Part shown: positions 27,892-36,451 of the stretch, piece by piece
How positions within the stretch are numbered: the first letter of the stretch is position 1
Layout of the letters: every line of letters begins with the position of its first letter
Source of the DNA: Luteirhabdus salina
GTDB taxonomy: Bacteria > Bacteroidota > Bacteroidia > Flavobacteriales > Flavobacteriaceae
Length of the DNA: 64,000 nucleotides
Reading direction: 5' to 3'
NCBI GenBank assembly: GCA_025384855.1
Contig: JALAHT010000001.1
Span: 310,001-374,000 of the forward strand
The notes under the pieces: model-generated
Databases searched by the model: none
Told to the model about the DNA's origin: nothing
The model's input: the letters and a program-made list of their open reading frames with translations, nothing else
Translations under genes and position numbers: made by a program

Positions 27892-28845
27892 CTAGAGGGA
27901 GAGGATTTCCTCTTTTTCGTCTTGGGCCTCGTCGAAATCGGGTCTTGATGCAAGGGCTTTGTCAATCCATTGCAGCGCTTTTTGTTTGTTGCCGATATTC
28001 TTGTAGATCTGCGCTAGACGGTAGTAGGCCCAGTCCTTTGGCACGCCGTCGCGGATGGTATAGTTTTCAATGTAGGCAAGTAAGGCGGCAATACCTTTTT
28101 CGGCATTGAGCTTGTATTGGGCTACAATTTTTCCGATTTGGTAGTTTAGTCGATTGCGTTTGTGCTTTTGCAAGGATTCGGCCGTTGTTGCTAAGGCATC
28201 TTCCCCTCGGTTTTGTTTTTCATAAAGGTTGGAAAGTTTTTCGTAAGTATGGGGCGATCCGCCAACCCTAATTGCTTGCTTGTAATATCGTTCCGCGTCC
28301 GCTTCACGGTCGTTATATTCTGCGATATAGCCTTTGGCCAAATAGCCATCGACGGCAGATATTTTTTGGAGTTGGGCGGCATATTTTTCGGCTTTGCGTT
28401 CACTTCCGCCGAAGATACCAGGTAATTGCATATAAAATTCGACAAGTGCCCAACGTGCATCGATGTGATTAGGGTCTAATTCCGCTGCTTTCTCGAAGTG
28501 AAATTTAATATCGTCGATGATGGTAATAGCTGCCAGCTTATTTTCTAGGGCTTTCATTCCCAGCACCCCTCCTACCTTAAAATGATAATTTGCGTTCTTG
28601 GGATACTGTTGGACTAATGGCTCATAATATTCCAATGCTTCGTCCCAATTCTTTGCGTAGCCTTCAATATCGCCGAGATATTCACGGGTTTTATCGCTGG
28701 TAGGATTTTCAGCTAGGTATTGCTGAAACAAGGGCTTTGCTTTGGAGAAGTCTTCTTTTTTAAAGAAAGCTTCCCCCTTATCGAAAGCGGTTTGCGCAGT
28801 GACTAAAAAAGGCAAAACTAATAATATGGAAAGAAGTTTATTCAT
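27892..28845 (-). CDS. Secreted tetratricopeptide-repeat protein
   Basis: 317 residues from the ATG at 28845. A Sec signal peptide (MNKLLSILLVLPFLVTAQ, cleavage near residue 16-18) is followed by TPR-like helical repeats over the whole length. Examples are DKGEAFFKKEDFSKAKPLFQQYL, GDIEGYAKNWDEALEYYEPLVQQYP, and AYYRLAQIYKNIGNKQKALQWIDKAL near the C-terminus. It is presumably a periplasmic scaffold with no known partner. Its start overlaps the end of the upstream DUF4136 gene by 8 bases, so the three minus-strand genes 29876 to 27892 form one operon. A second in-frame ATG at 28863 is less likely. Confidence 0.85.
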   Translation of the reverse strand: MNKLLSILLVLPFLVTAQTAFDKGEAFFKKEDFSKAKPLFQQYLAENPTSDKTREYLGDIEGYAKNWDEALEYYEPLVQQYPKNANYHFKVGGVLGMKALENKLAAITIIDDIKFHFEKAAELDPNHIDARWALVEFYMQLPGIFGGSERKAEKYAAQLQKISAVDGYLAKGYIAEYNDREADAERYYKQAIRVGGSPHTYEKLSNLYEKQNRGEDALATTAESLQKHKRNRLNYQIGKIVAQYKLNAEKGIAALLAYIENYTIRDGVPKDWAYYRLAQIYKNIGNKQKALQWIDKALASRPDFDEAQDEKEEILSL

Positions 28846-29356
28846 TGTTTTCAAGTTCTTCATTTTTTACTTCCCTTTCAAAGCTCTGTAGGGCTTCGGT
28901 AATTTTCCCTACATAGTATTGATGGACTTCTCCTTCGGATAATGTATCTTGTAAGGTACCTTCAATGGTAGCGGTCCAAGCTAATTCATCTTTTTCAACA
29001 TTTACAACATCAAGATATAAGAGCTGGTCGACAGCAACGGTTTTTAATGTAATAGAATCGTTTTGACGTGGAATACTATCGTTGTAGATCGGTACATACG
29101 TCGTATTTTCCTCAGCGAAGAAATTTACGTAGAAATCTGGGGATTCGGATTTCTGAAAATCGGCCTTGTATAATTCAAGGTCGATGATTTGCATGATACG
29201 CTTCGTTTCATCCTCGGCTAAATTGGTATCGAGGACTGGGTAAAAGTTATAGGTTGAAAATCCGCTAACGTCGCTATTCACTTCGTAATAAATAGAAGTA
29301 GGAGCAAAGCATGAGGAGGTAGATACCAATAAAAACAGTCCGATGAAATATTTCAT
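28838..29356 (-). CDS. DUF4136 family lipoprotein (second copy)
   Basis: A 172-residue lipoprotein: signal MKYFIGLFLLVSTSSC with the lipidated cysteine at 16. The mature part resembles DUF4136 proteins (FSTYNFYPVLDTNLAEDETKRIM, SPDFYVNFFAEENTTYVP, WTATIEGTLQDTLSEGEVHQYY). Function is unknown; the fold is thought to be membrane-associated. It is a paralogue of the gene just upstream (spacing 4 bases), which shares the FxxYxFYP and SPDFYVNF/RPDLYVNF motifs. Compared with that copy it lacks the glycine-rich loop. Confidence 0.8.
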   Translation of the reverse strand: MKYFIGLFLLVSTSSCFAPTSIYYEVNSDVSGFSTYNFYPVLDTNLAEDETKRIMQIIDLELYKADFQKSESPDFYVNFFAEENTTYVPIYNDSIPRQNDSITLKTVAVDQLLYLDVVNVEKDELAWTATIEGTLQDTLSEGEVHQYYVGKITEALQSFEREVKNEELENNE

Positions 29357-29360
29357 TTCC

Positions 29361-29876
29361 TTATTCTTTGGGAGGGTACTTTTTGAAGATTTTAGCTAGC
29401 ATTTTATTGTAAAACGTTTGTTTTCGCTCTGGAGTACTTTTCTCTGGATAGTCGTCTTCACCAATCGCTTGCCAAATCAAGGCGTCATTTGAAACATCTA
29501 TAAAATCGATAGTAAGTTGTTGCTCTATTTTTCGTCCACCAATAGGAATTCCACCGCCAACACCAACACCAACATTACCGCCGCCGCTTCCAACGCCTAT
29601 ACCAATTGTATTTCGACTCCCAAGTTGTTCGGAAGCATAGAAATTAACGTAAAGATCAGGTCTTTGGGTTTTTATTAAACCTTTTTGCTGAAGCAAACTA
29701 TCGGTCGCTCGCATGATTCGTTTTTCATCTAAAGCGTTTAGGCCCGAGTCCAAGGTGGGATAAAAATCATAGGTGGTAAATGACGAAAAATCAGCTTCTG
29801 GCTCATAATCCAAGGTTACCGCTGGACCACAAGATGTTAGCATTAATATAAATAAGACGAGTATTGATACTCTCAT
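29361..29876 (-). CDS. DUF4136 family lipoprotein (first copy)
   Basis: A 171-residue lipoprotein with signal MRVSILVLFILMLTSC (cysteine 16). DUF4136 features include FSSFTTYDFYPTLDSGLNALDEKRIMRATDSLL, RPDLYVNFYASE, and the closing LIWQAIGEDDYPEKSTPERKQ region. A glycine-rich stretch at about 98-118 (IGVGSGGGNVGVGVGGGIPI) is typical of this family's central loop. First gene of a three-gene operon with its paralogue and a TPR protein. No biochemical function is established for the family. Confidence 0.85.
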   Translation of the reverse strand: MRVSILVLFILMLTSCGPAVTLDYEPEADFSSFTTYDFYPTLDSGLNALDEKRIMRATDSLLQQKGLIKTQRPDLYVNFYASEQLGSRNTIGIGVGSGGGNVGVGVGGGIPIGGRKIEQQLTIDFIDVSNDALIWQAIGEDDYPEKSTPERKQTFYNKMLAKIFKKYPPKE

Positions 29877-29934
29877 AGCACAAGTTTTGCTTCTAAACTA
29901 AGCAAAAAGTAGACCATGATTTCGTAAGCATTCG

Positions 29935-30951
29935 TTAAATTTCTTCAGGCTGCCTATTCAGCATCTCCCAAAGCTTATCCTTTAGCTCGACCAAGCCTTG
30001 TTGGGCGACAGACGAAATAAACATATAAGGAATCTCCTTAAAGTCTTTGTCTAATTGTTGCTTCATTTCAGCTTTAAGTTCTTCATCCAACATATCACTT
30101 TTACTGATGGCGACCAATCGCTCCTTATCCAAAAGTTCAGGGTTATAGCGACGTAGTTCATCCAATAAAATGTCATACTGCTTTCGGATATCGTCAGCAT
30201 CGGCAGGAATGAGGAAGAGTAAGGTCGAGTTTCGCTCAATATGGCGTAAAAAGTAATGCCCGAGCCCTTTTCCTTCCGCAGCACCTTCAATAATACCAGG
30301 GATATCGGCCATTACAAAGGTGTTGACTTCACGATGGGTTACGATTCCCAAATTGGGCTTTAGGGTAGTGAATTCGTAATTGGCAATTTTGGGCTTGGCA
30401 GCAGTGACCACAGAAAGCAAGGTGCTTTTTCCGGCATTGGGAAAACCGACGAGACCTACATCGGCCAAAACTTTTAGTTCGATCGTTAAATTCGCCTCCT
30501 CTCCTTCCAATCCGGGTTGCGCATAACGTGGCGTCTGACGCGTGGCACTTTTGAAATGCGCATTTCCTTTTCCTCCCTTTCCACCTTCAGCAACGATTCT
30601 CTCCTCGCCATCCTCGGTCATTTCGAAGAGCTTTTTGTCGGTATCGGAGTTTTTTACCACGGTACCCAAAGGCACTTCGATAATGATGTCTTCGCCATCG
30701 GCTCCCGTACTGGTTTGCTTACCGCCGCTACCTCCGTGTCCGGCACGAAAGTGACGCTTAAACTTTAGGTGGTAGAGCGTCCACATGTTCTTGTTTGCCT
30801 TAATGATAATATGGCCTCCACGTCCTCCATCACCACCATCGGGACCGCCTTTAGGAACGAATTTCTCTCGCCGAAGGTGCGTACTCCCCTTCCCTCCTTT
30901 TCCGGAAGTTACATGAATTTTTACGTAGTCAACAAAATTGCCTTCGGTCAT
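29935..30951 (-). CDS. obgE: ObgE/CgtA, ribosome-associated GTPase
   Basis: Essential GTPase acting in 50S ribosome maturation and stress responses. The N-terminal glycine-rich Obg domain covers residues 1-155 ([34 protein letters not shown]). The G domain follows, with G1 [11 protein letters not shown] near 167, G3 [10 protein letters not shown] near 212 and G4 [10 protein letters not shown]. At 338 residues it lacks the OCT C-terminal extension of some orthologues, which is normal in Bacteroidota. It lies 51 bases after adk in the same direction and is probably co-transcribed. Confidence 0.95.
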   Translation of the reverse strand: MTEGNFVDYVKIHVTSGKGGKGSTHLRREKFVPKGGPDGGDGGRGGHIIIKANKNMWTLYHLKFKRHFRAGHGGSGGKQTSTGADGEDIIIEVPLGTVVKNSDTDKKLFEMTEDGEERIVAEGGKGGKGNAHFKSATRQTPRYAQPGLEGEEANLTIELKVLADVGLVGFPNAGKSTLLSVVTAAKPKIANYEFTTLKPNLGIVTHREVNTFVMADIPGIIEGAAEGKGLGHYFLRHIERNSTLLFLIPADADDIRKQYDILLDELRRYNPELLDKERLVAISKSDMLDEELKAEMKQQLDKDFKEIPYMFISSVAQQGLVELKDKLWEMLNRQPEEI

Positions 30952-31002
30952 AAAAATTTAAAATGTAAAAATTAAAATAAAAAAGTCTAAATTCTGGATT
31001 CC

Positions 31003-31578
31003 TTATTTTAGATTATCAATTACGTTGCTTAGACGTTCGGTGATGTCATCAATACTGCCGACACCATCCACACCATAATAGCGATCTTCTTTTTGATAGT
31101 ATTCTTTCAAAATATCGGTTTTGCGATAGTACTCAGCAATACGTTCACGAATAACATCCTCGTTGGCGTCATCGGCACGACCACTTGTCTTTCCGCGTTC
31201 CAACAAACGCTTCACCAAGACTTCGTCGGGAACTTCCAAGGCGATCATTCCATTGATTTCACTTTCCGTTTCATCCATCAACTTTGCTAACGCCTCGGCC
31301 TGTGCAGCTGTTCTTGGAAAGCCGTCAAAAATAAAACCGTTTACGTTTGGATTTTTCTCCACCTCAGCTTTTAACATGTCGATGGTTACATTATCGGGCA
31401 CCAAATGGCCTTTATCCATATAACTTTTTGCCAGGGTTCCCAATTCAGTTTCGTTTTTAATATTATATCGAAATACGTCCCCAGTCGAGATATGTACCAG
31501 ATTATATTTTTCCTTTAAAATATCGGCTTGTGTCCCTTTCCCGGCTCCGGGAGGACCAAATAGTACGATGTTTGTCAT
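31003..31578 (-). CDS. adk: Adenylate kinase (short-lid form)
   Basis: Catalyses ATP + AMP = 2 ADP. With the ATG at 31578 (MTNIVLFGPPGAGKGTQ) it is 191 residues, the short form without the zinc/long LID insert. The P-loop is GPPGAGKGTQ at 8-17, the AMP site includes STGDVFR, the NMP segment has GFPRTAAQA near 86, and the lid is RGKTSGRADDANEDVIRERI. The open frame extends upstream to 31665, but that part covers a -7 element and bears no family similarity. Divergent from purK. Confidence 0.95.
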   Translation of the reverse strand: MTNIVLFGPPGAGKGTQADILKEKYNLVHISTGDVFRYNIKNETELGTLAKSYMDKGHLVPDNVTIDMLKAEVEKNPNVNGFIFDGFPRTAAQAEALAKLMDETESEINGMIALEVPDEVLVKRLLERGKTSGRADDANEDVIRERIAEYYRKTDILKEYYQKEDRYYGVDGVGSIDDITERLSNVIDNLK

Positions 31579-31632
31579 CTTTCTATGTTTTGTTGAAAAT
31601 AGCTGTGTTAGAAATCGCCACATGGCAAAACA

Positions 31633-31640
31633 CAAAGATA
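31633..31640 (-). promoter_or_regulatory. -7 element of adk
   Basis: Minus-strand TATCTTTG matches TAnnTTTG and lies 54 bases before the chosen adk ATG. No clear -33 TTG is present. Its place inside the longer open frame argues for the shorter Adk protein. Confidence 0.45.
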
Positions 31641-31729
31641 AAGATAATGCGGTGGAATTTACCATAGTTAGGTTGTGAAGTTTACTGTCGATTTTTTACG
31701 CTTCGAAAGCAATCCTTTTCCCCTTTTCT

Positions 31730-31737
31730 TATCTTTG
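31730..31737 (+). promoter_or_regulatory. -7 element of purK
   Basis: TATCTTTG, identical to the divergent adk element, ends 5 bases before the purK ATG at 31743. The transcript would therefore be nearly leaderless. A -33 TTG is not evident. Confidence 0.4.
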
Positions 31738-31742
31738 CTGCC

Positions 31743-32897
31743 ATGAACTATTTCTCTTCTTCCTTTACGCTCGGTATCCTTGGCGGTGGTCAACTCGGCA
31801 AGATGATGCTCTACGAAACAAGAAAGTACGATATTACCACGCATGTGATCGATCCTAGTGCTGAAGCACCCTGCCGGATTGCTTGTGATAGGTTTCAGCA
31901 AGGTGACCTAATGGATTATGATACTGTATATGAATTTGGCCAAAAGGTAGACCTGCTAACGTTTGAAATTGAAGGCGTAAACGTCGATGCGCTCGAACAA
32001 TTGGAAAAGGAAGGGAAAACCGTGTATCCTTCTTCACATACCTTACGAAATATTCAGGATAAGGGTGTTCAGAAACAATTCTATAAGGAACACAAACTTC
32101 CGACGGCACCGTTTAAGCGTTTTAAAGACAAATATGAATTGAATGAAGCCATCGTTCGCAAAGAATTAAACTATCCCTTCGTATGGAAAAGTTGTACGGG
32201 TGGATACGATGGAAAGGGCGTCAGCATTATTCGCGATGCGGAGGATTTGATTCCGCTATCAGAAGGTTCTTGTATCGCTGAAAAATTGGTTCCCTTTAAA
32301 AATGAATTGGCCGTAATCGTGGCCCGAAACCCTTCCGGGGAAGTAACTACCTATCCTGTTGTTGAAATGGAGTTTCATCCGGAAGCCAATCAGGTGGAAT
32401 ATGTCATCTGTCCCGCACGGATTGAAGAACATGTGGCATTGAAAGCTCGCCAAGTAGCCAAGAACGTTTCCGAAGCATTTGAACACGTTGGATTGTTGGC
32501 GGTAGAATTGTTTCAAACGGAAGACGACGATATCTTGATTAATGAAGTAGCGCCTCGTCCGCATAACAGCGGTCATTATAGCATTGAAGCCAGTTATACC
32601 AACCAATTTGAACAACATATCCGTGCCATTTTGGACCTTCCTTTGGGCAAAACCGACAGCAAGGTTGGAGGTATTATGGTAAATTTGGTCGGTGCTGAAG
32701 GTCATACTGGAGCGGTAGTATACGAAAACATCGCAGAAATTATGCGTATGGAAGGTGTTACGCCTCATATCTACGGAAAAAAGCAAACAAGACCCTTTCG
32801 AAAAATGGGTCATGTAACGATTGTCGACCCAGATATTTCTAAGGCACGGAAAGTAGCTGAAGAGGTGAAGAAATCCATTCGCGTTATCAGCAAATAG
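31743..32897 (+). CDS. purK: PurK, N5-carboxyaminoimidazole ribonucleotide synthase
   Basis: ATP-grasp enzyme of purine synthesis that converts AIR, bicarbonate and ATP to N5-CAIR, the substrate of PurE. Of 384 residues, the N-terminal part shows LGILGGGQLGKMMLYETRKYD. The ATP-grasp core has PFVWKSCTGGYDGKGVSII near 143, EKLVPFKNELAVIVARN near 185, and NEVAPRPHNSGHYSIEASYTNQFEQHIRA near 264. It lies 44 bases before purE in the same direction, the standard purK-purE pairing though in reversed order from E. coli. Confidence 0.95.
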   Translation: MNYFSSSFTLGILGGGQLGKMMLYETRKYDITTHVIDPSAEAPCRIACDRFQQGDLMDYDTVYEFGQKVDLLTFEIEGVNVDALEQLEKEGKTVYPSSHTLRNIQDKGVQKQFYKEHKLPTAPFKRFKDKYELNEAIVRKELNYPFVWKSCTGGYDGKGVSIIRDAEDLIPLSEGSCIAEKLVPFKNELAVIVARNPSGEVTTYPVVEMEFHPEANQVEYVICPARIEEHVALKARQVAKNVSEAFEHVGLLAVELFQTEDDDILINEVAPRPHNSGHYSIEASYTNQFEQHIRAILDLPLGKTDSKVGGIMVNLVGAEGHTGAVVYENIAEIMRMEGVTPHIYGKKQTRPFRKMGHVTIVDPDISKARKVAEEVKKSIRVISK

Positions 32898-32941
32898 TTC
32901 GCGACAAAAGCCCTATTTTTGTGTCACAAGTTAGAAAAACT

Positions 32942-33433
32942 ATGAGCAAAGTAGGAATTATTATGGGAAGCACGAGCGACCTTCCCGTCATGCAAGAGGC
33001 CATCGACATGCTGAAAGGCTTCGACATTGAAGTAGAAGTCGATATTGTATCGGCCCACCGTACTCCTGATAAACTTTTCGACTATGGAAAAAACGCGCAC
33101 GAACGTGGTATCAGCGTTATCATTGCTGGTGCTGGTGGCGCTGCCCATCTTCCAGGGATGATCGCTTCGCTTTCACCCCTACCGGTTATTGGAGTTCCCG
33201 TGAAATCGCGGAACAGCATTGATGGTTGGGATAGTGTATTATCCATTCTTCAAATGCCGGGAGGTGTTCCGGTTGCCACCGTAGCCTTGGATGGCGCTAA
33301 AAATGCGGGTATTCTCGCCGCACAGATCATTGGAGTTGCCGATAACTGTGTTTTGGATAAGATTTTAGCCTATAAAGAAGGGTTGAAGCAGAAGGTGACT
33401 GATGGCGCCGAGGAGGTGCGGAAGAAGTTTTAG
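32942..33433 (+). CDS. purE: PurE, N5-CAIR mutase
   Basis: Class I PurE, which moves the carboxylate of N5-CAIR to C4 to give CAIR. 163 residues from ATG 32942. Motifs: IMGSTSDLPVM near residue 6, the conserved histidine loop VSAHRTPDKLFDY near 37, and AGAGGAAHLPGMIAS near 63. A GTG at 32921 would lengthen it by seven residues but lies in a sequence resembling a -7 element (TATTTTTG, 32914-32921), so purE may also have its own promoter. Confidence 0.95.
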   Translation: MSKVGIIMGSTSDLPVMQEAIDMLKGFDIEVEVDIVSAHRTPDKLFDYGKNAHERGISVIIAGAGGAAHLPGMIASLSPLPVIGVPVKSRNSIDGWDSVLSILQMPGGVPVATVALDGAKNAGILAAQIIGVADNCVLDKILAYKEGLKQKVTDGAEEVRKKF

Positions 33434-33477
33434 ACACTCCAATTAACCAAACAGACTTAAAAATTTAAACTCTTCGA

Positions 33478-33503
33478 CTGCCTGCCCGCCGGCAGGCGGG
33501 CGC
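33478..33503. repeat. GC-rich hairpin repeat between purE and the M3 peptidase gene
   Basis: GCCTGCCCGCCGGCAGGCGGGC in an otherwise A/T-rich 97-base gap can fold (GCCTGCC/GGCAGGC arms). It shares the CTGCC-GGCAG core with the dyads at about 25877, 27590 and 63673, and probably belongs to one dispersed repeat family. Confidence 0.65.
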
Positions 33504-33530
33504 TCGACCAGACATAAAAATTTACTAAAC

Positions 33531-35567
33531 ATGACAAACACCACAAATCCATTATTATCCCCTTTTAACACGGCACCTTTCAGCAACATCAAGGACGAAC
33601 ATTTCCTGCCGGCCATAAAACAGCTGATTGCCGATACTAAAGAAGAGATCAATGCTATAACGGAGAATGAAGAAGCTCCAAGCTTCGAAAATACGGTAGA
33701 GGCGTTGGAACAAACGGGTGAGCAGCTTAATCGGGTGACAGCTATTTTCTTCAACCTCAATAGTGCTGAAACGAATGAGGCCATTCAAAAAATTGCGCAG
33801 GAGGTTTCACCGTTATTATCCGACTTCAAAAATGATTTGTTGTTGAATGAAGAACTCTTCAAAAGGGTAAAAAAAGTTTACGACAATCGAAAATCGCTTT
33901 CCCTTTCACCTGAACAGAAAACACTGCTTGACAAACAATATAAAGGCTTCACCCGTAATGGGGCGAATCTTTCCGAAGAGAAAAAGGAAACGCTTCGAAA
34001 AATCGATCAGGACCTGTCGAAGCTGAAGCTGACTTTCGGCGAGAATGTATTGGCCGAAACCAACAAATACGAACTTCACCTAACCGACGAAAAAGACCTT
34101 TCGGGATTACCGGATGGCGCTATCGAGGAAGCCGCTGCTACGGCAAAAGAAAAAGGAAAGGATGGCTGGGTGTTTACGCTAGCGTATCCGAGCTATATTC
34201 CGTTTATGACGTATGCCGACAATCGCGAATTGCGAAAAACGTTGGCCTTAGCGTTCGGATCAAAAGGCTTTCATGGCGATGAGCTAGACAATCAGGAAAA
34301 TGTATTACGAATTGCGAACCTTCGTCACCAACGTGCTAACCTATTAGGATACGACAGTCACGCCCACTTTGTATTGGAAGAACGTATGGCAGAAACGCCA
34401 GAGAAAGTGCACGATTTCCTAAATGAACTGCTCGAAAAGGCGAAGCCTGCAGCGCAAAAGGAATTTGACGAGCTTCAGGCGTTTGCGAAGGAAACCGATG
34501 GAATCGATCAACTTCAGAAATGGGATGGTGCTTATTATTCTGAAAAGTTGAAGCAAAAGTTATTCGACTTGGACGATGAAAAGCTGAAGCCTTATTTCGA
34601 GTTGAAGAACGTAATCGGCGGCGTTTTTACAGTAGCGAATAAACTATACGGACTTTCCTTTGAGGAAGCGCAAGATATCGACAAATACCACCCAGATGTG
34701 AAGACGTATCGCGTTACGGATACTGAAGGTGAACTCGTTGCCATTTTTTATGCAGATTTCCACCCGCGAGCTGGAAAAAGAAACGGCGCATGGATGACGG
34801 TGTATCGCCAGCAACAAATTAAAAACGGCGAAAACGAACGTCCACATATCTCTATCGTTTGTAATTTCACCAAACCCACGGCAAGCAAACCATCCCTGTT
34901 AACGTTTAATGAAGTAACAACCTTATTTCACGAATTCGGACACGCACTTCACGGAATGTTGGCCAATACAACCTATTCTGGATTATCTGGTACAAATGTA
35001 TATTGGGATTTTGTGGAGTTGCCCAGTCAGATATTGGAAAACTGGTGTTATGAGAAGGAAACCCTGGAGCTTTTTGCAAAGCATTATAAAACAGGTGAAA
35101 CCATTCCGATGGAATATATCACCAAAATCAAGGAATCGGCTACCTTTTTGGAGGGTATGAAAACATTACGCCAGTTGAGTTTTGGTCTATTGGACATGGC
35201 TTGGCACGGTAATGATCCAAGTGCAATCGATAATGTAAAAGGATTTGAAGTCAAGGCTTTTGGATCGACCAAATTATATCCCGATGTACTAACAAATTGC
35301 ATGAGCACTTCTTTCAGCCATATTTTTCAAGGTGGCTATTCGGCTGGCTATTATAGTTATAAATGGGCCGAGGTTTTGGATGCCGACGCTTTTTCATATT
35401 TTCAGGAGGAAGGGCTATTCAATAAGGAAGTCGCCCAAAAATTCTATATCCATATTCTATCGCAAGGCGGTACCGAGGACCCAATGGAATTGTATGTTCG
35501 TTTTAGAGGAAGGAAGCCGGATCCTGAGGAACTTCTTAAACGTGCGGGATTACTTCAGAAGAGCTAA
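33531..35567 (+). CDS. dcp: M3 family metallopeptidase (peptidyl-dipeptidase Dcp-like)
   Basis: Thimet-type zinc oligopeptidase of 678 residues. The catalytic motif HEFGH is at residues 467-471, in TLFHEFGHALHGMLANTTYSGLSGTNVYWDFVELPSQILENW; the glutamate in VELPSQ supplies the third zinc ligand. No signal peptide is seen, so it probably degrades peptides in the cytoplasm. The Dcp-like form is favoured over oligopeptidase A by the GTNVYWDFVE block, but the two subfamilies are close. It follows purE after a hairpin repeat and reads alone. Confidence 0.9.
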   Translation: MTNTTNPLLSPFNTAPFSNIKDEHFLPAIKQLIADTKEEINAITENEEAPSFENTVEALEQTGEQLNRVTAIFFNLNSAETNEAIQKIAQEVSPLLSDFKNDLLLNEELFKRVKKVYDNRKSLSLSPEQKTLLDKQYKGFTRNGANLSEEKKETLRKIDQDLSKLKLTFGENVLAETNKYELHLTDEKDLSGLPDGAIEEAAATAKEKGKDGWVFTLAYPSYIPFMTYADNRELRKTLALAFGSKGFHGDELDNQENVLRIANLRHQRANLLGYDSHAHFVLEERMAETPEKVHDFLNELLEKAKPAAQKEFDELQAFAKETDGIDQLQKWDGAYYSEKLKQKLFDLDDEKLKPYFELKNVIGGVFTVANKLYGLSFEEAQDIDKYHPDVKTYRVTDTEGELVAIFYADFHPRAGKRNGAWMTVYRQQQIKNGENERPHISIVCNFTKPTASKPSLLTFNEVTTLFHEFGHALHGMLANTTYSGLSGTNVYWDFVELPSQILENWCYEKETLELFAKHYKTGETIPMEYITKIKESATFLEGMKTLRQLSFGLLDMAWHGNDPSAIDNVKGFEVKAFGSTKLYPDVLTNCMSTSFSHIFQGGYSAGYYSYKWAEVLDADAFSYFQEEGLFNKEVAQKFYIHILSQGGTEDPMELYVRFRGRKPDPEELLKRAGLLQKS

Positions 35568-35657
35568 GAATCTAAATCACACCCATGTAGAAATGATTTT
35601 GTGATAAAGTTGTGACATAACTTTGGTATTTTTGAGTAGTTTAAGACCAAAAATGCT

Positions 35658-36212
35658 ATGGGTGAGGTAACCTTACATCCTGAAAAGTGGGTCGATCGCT
35701 ATGCCGACTATCTTTTCAACTATACCATTGTACGCGTTAATGATCGTATTGTGGCGGAGGACTTAATATCAGAAACATTTCTTGCAGGCTTAAAATCGAA
35801 GGATAATTTTAAGGGCAATGCAAGTGAGCGCACTTGGCTTATTTCTATTCTGAAGCGAAAAATAATCGATTATTATCGAAAGAAAAACACGCAAAAGGCG
35901 CAAGCGGAAGTGCATATCACCTATTCCGATGACGAAATGGAAGGCGATTGGCTAGAGGAACGAGTTGAGGATTTTTCCGATCAAACTGCCGAAGACACCC
36001 TAGAAAACAAGGAATTACGTTTAGCAATATTTGAATGCTTGGATACCTTAGATGAACGCCATGCCGATATCTTCAAATTAAAGACCATCCAAAATTATGA
36101 TACGGAAGCTATCTGTAATGAATATAATATTACTCCGTCTAACCTTTGGGTTATCATTCACCGAGCTAGAAAAGCCTTGATGACCTGCCTGAAAAAACAC
36201 TGGTTAGAATGA
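35658..36212 (+). CDS. ECF-type sigma-70 family RNA polymerase sigma factor
   Basis: 184 residues with sigma region 2 (AEDLISETFLAGL then SERTWLISILKRKIIDYYRKK, about residues 36-75) and region 4 (TLDERHADIFKLKTIQNYDTEAICNEYNITPSNLWVIIHRARKAL, about 130-175). Between them is an acidic linker. The group is the short ECF type. A TATTTTTG at 35627-35634 may be a -7 element. It is followed, with an ATGA overlap, by an 80-residue cysteine/histidine protein that is likely its anti-sigma partner. The regulon is unknown. Confidence 0.9.
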   Translation: MGEVTLHPEKWVDRYADYLFNYTIVRVNDRIVAEDLISETFLAGLKSKDNFKGNASERTWLISILKRKIIDYYRKKNTQKAQAEVHITYSDDEMEGDWLEERVEDFSDQTAEDTLENKELRLAIFECLDTLDERHADIFKLKTIQNYDTEAICNEYNITPSNLWVIIHRARKALMTCLKKHWLE

Positions 36213-36451
36213 AGATAAAAATTGCCTTTAGTTGCAAAGAGGCGGCGCACGCCTGTGACAAACATCAATACAAAGAATGTTCCAAGAGCGATAGAATGTT
36301 ATTGCAGTTTCATCTAGTTATCTGCAAATTATGCCGCGAATATTCCACTCAAAACAAACGCCTTACCGATTTTATGAATAGCTCCGCTATCGCAACCTTA
36401 TCCCGCGAAAAAAAGGAAGCTATGAAGCAGCAACTACGAAGTTATCTGTAG
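36209..36451 (+). CDS. Small soluble zinc-finger anti-sigma candidate
   Basis: 80 residues, no membrane helix. HLVICKLC near residues 35-42 gives the H-x3-C-x2-C signature of zinc-binding anti-sigma (ZAS) domains, with further Cys and His upstream (C9, H14, C16, H19, C24). The start overlaps the sigma gene stop (ATGA), so the pair is co-translated. In soluble ZAS proteins such as RsrA or ChrR, release of the sigma factor follows thiol oxidation or metal change. By inference this protein senses a cytoplasmic signal. Its last 18 bases overlap the 3' end of the convergent gene. Confidence 0.6.
   Translation: MKIKIAFSCKEAAHACDKHQYKECSKSDRMLLQFHLVICKLCREYSTQNKRLTDFMNSSAIATLSREKKEAMKQQLRSYL

Noticed and set aside
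27277-27965. Open frames upstream of mpl, one with HAEPF repeats
   Set aside because: Same cause: both cross the composite repeat element and part of a real gene in another frame.
31579-31665. N-terminal extension of adenylate kinase
   Set aside because: The P-loop normally lies at residue 7-8, and the extra sequence covers a -7 element and shows no family similarity.
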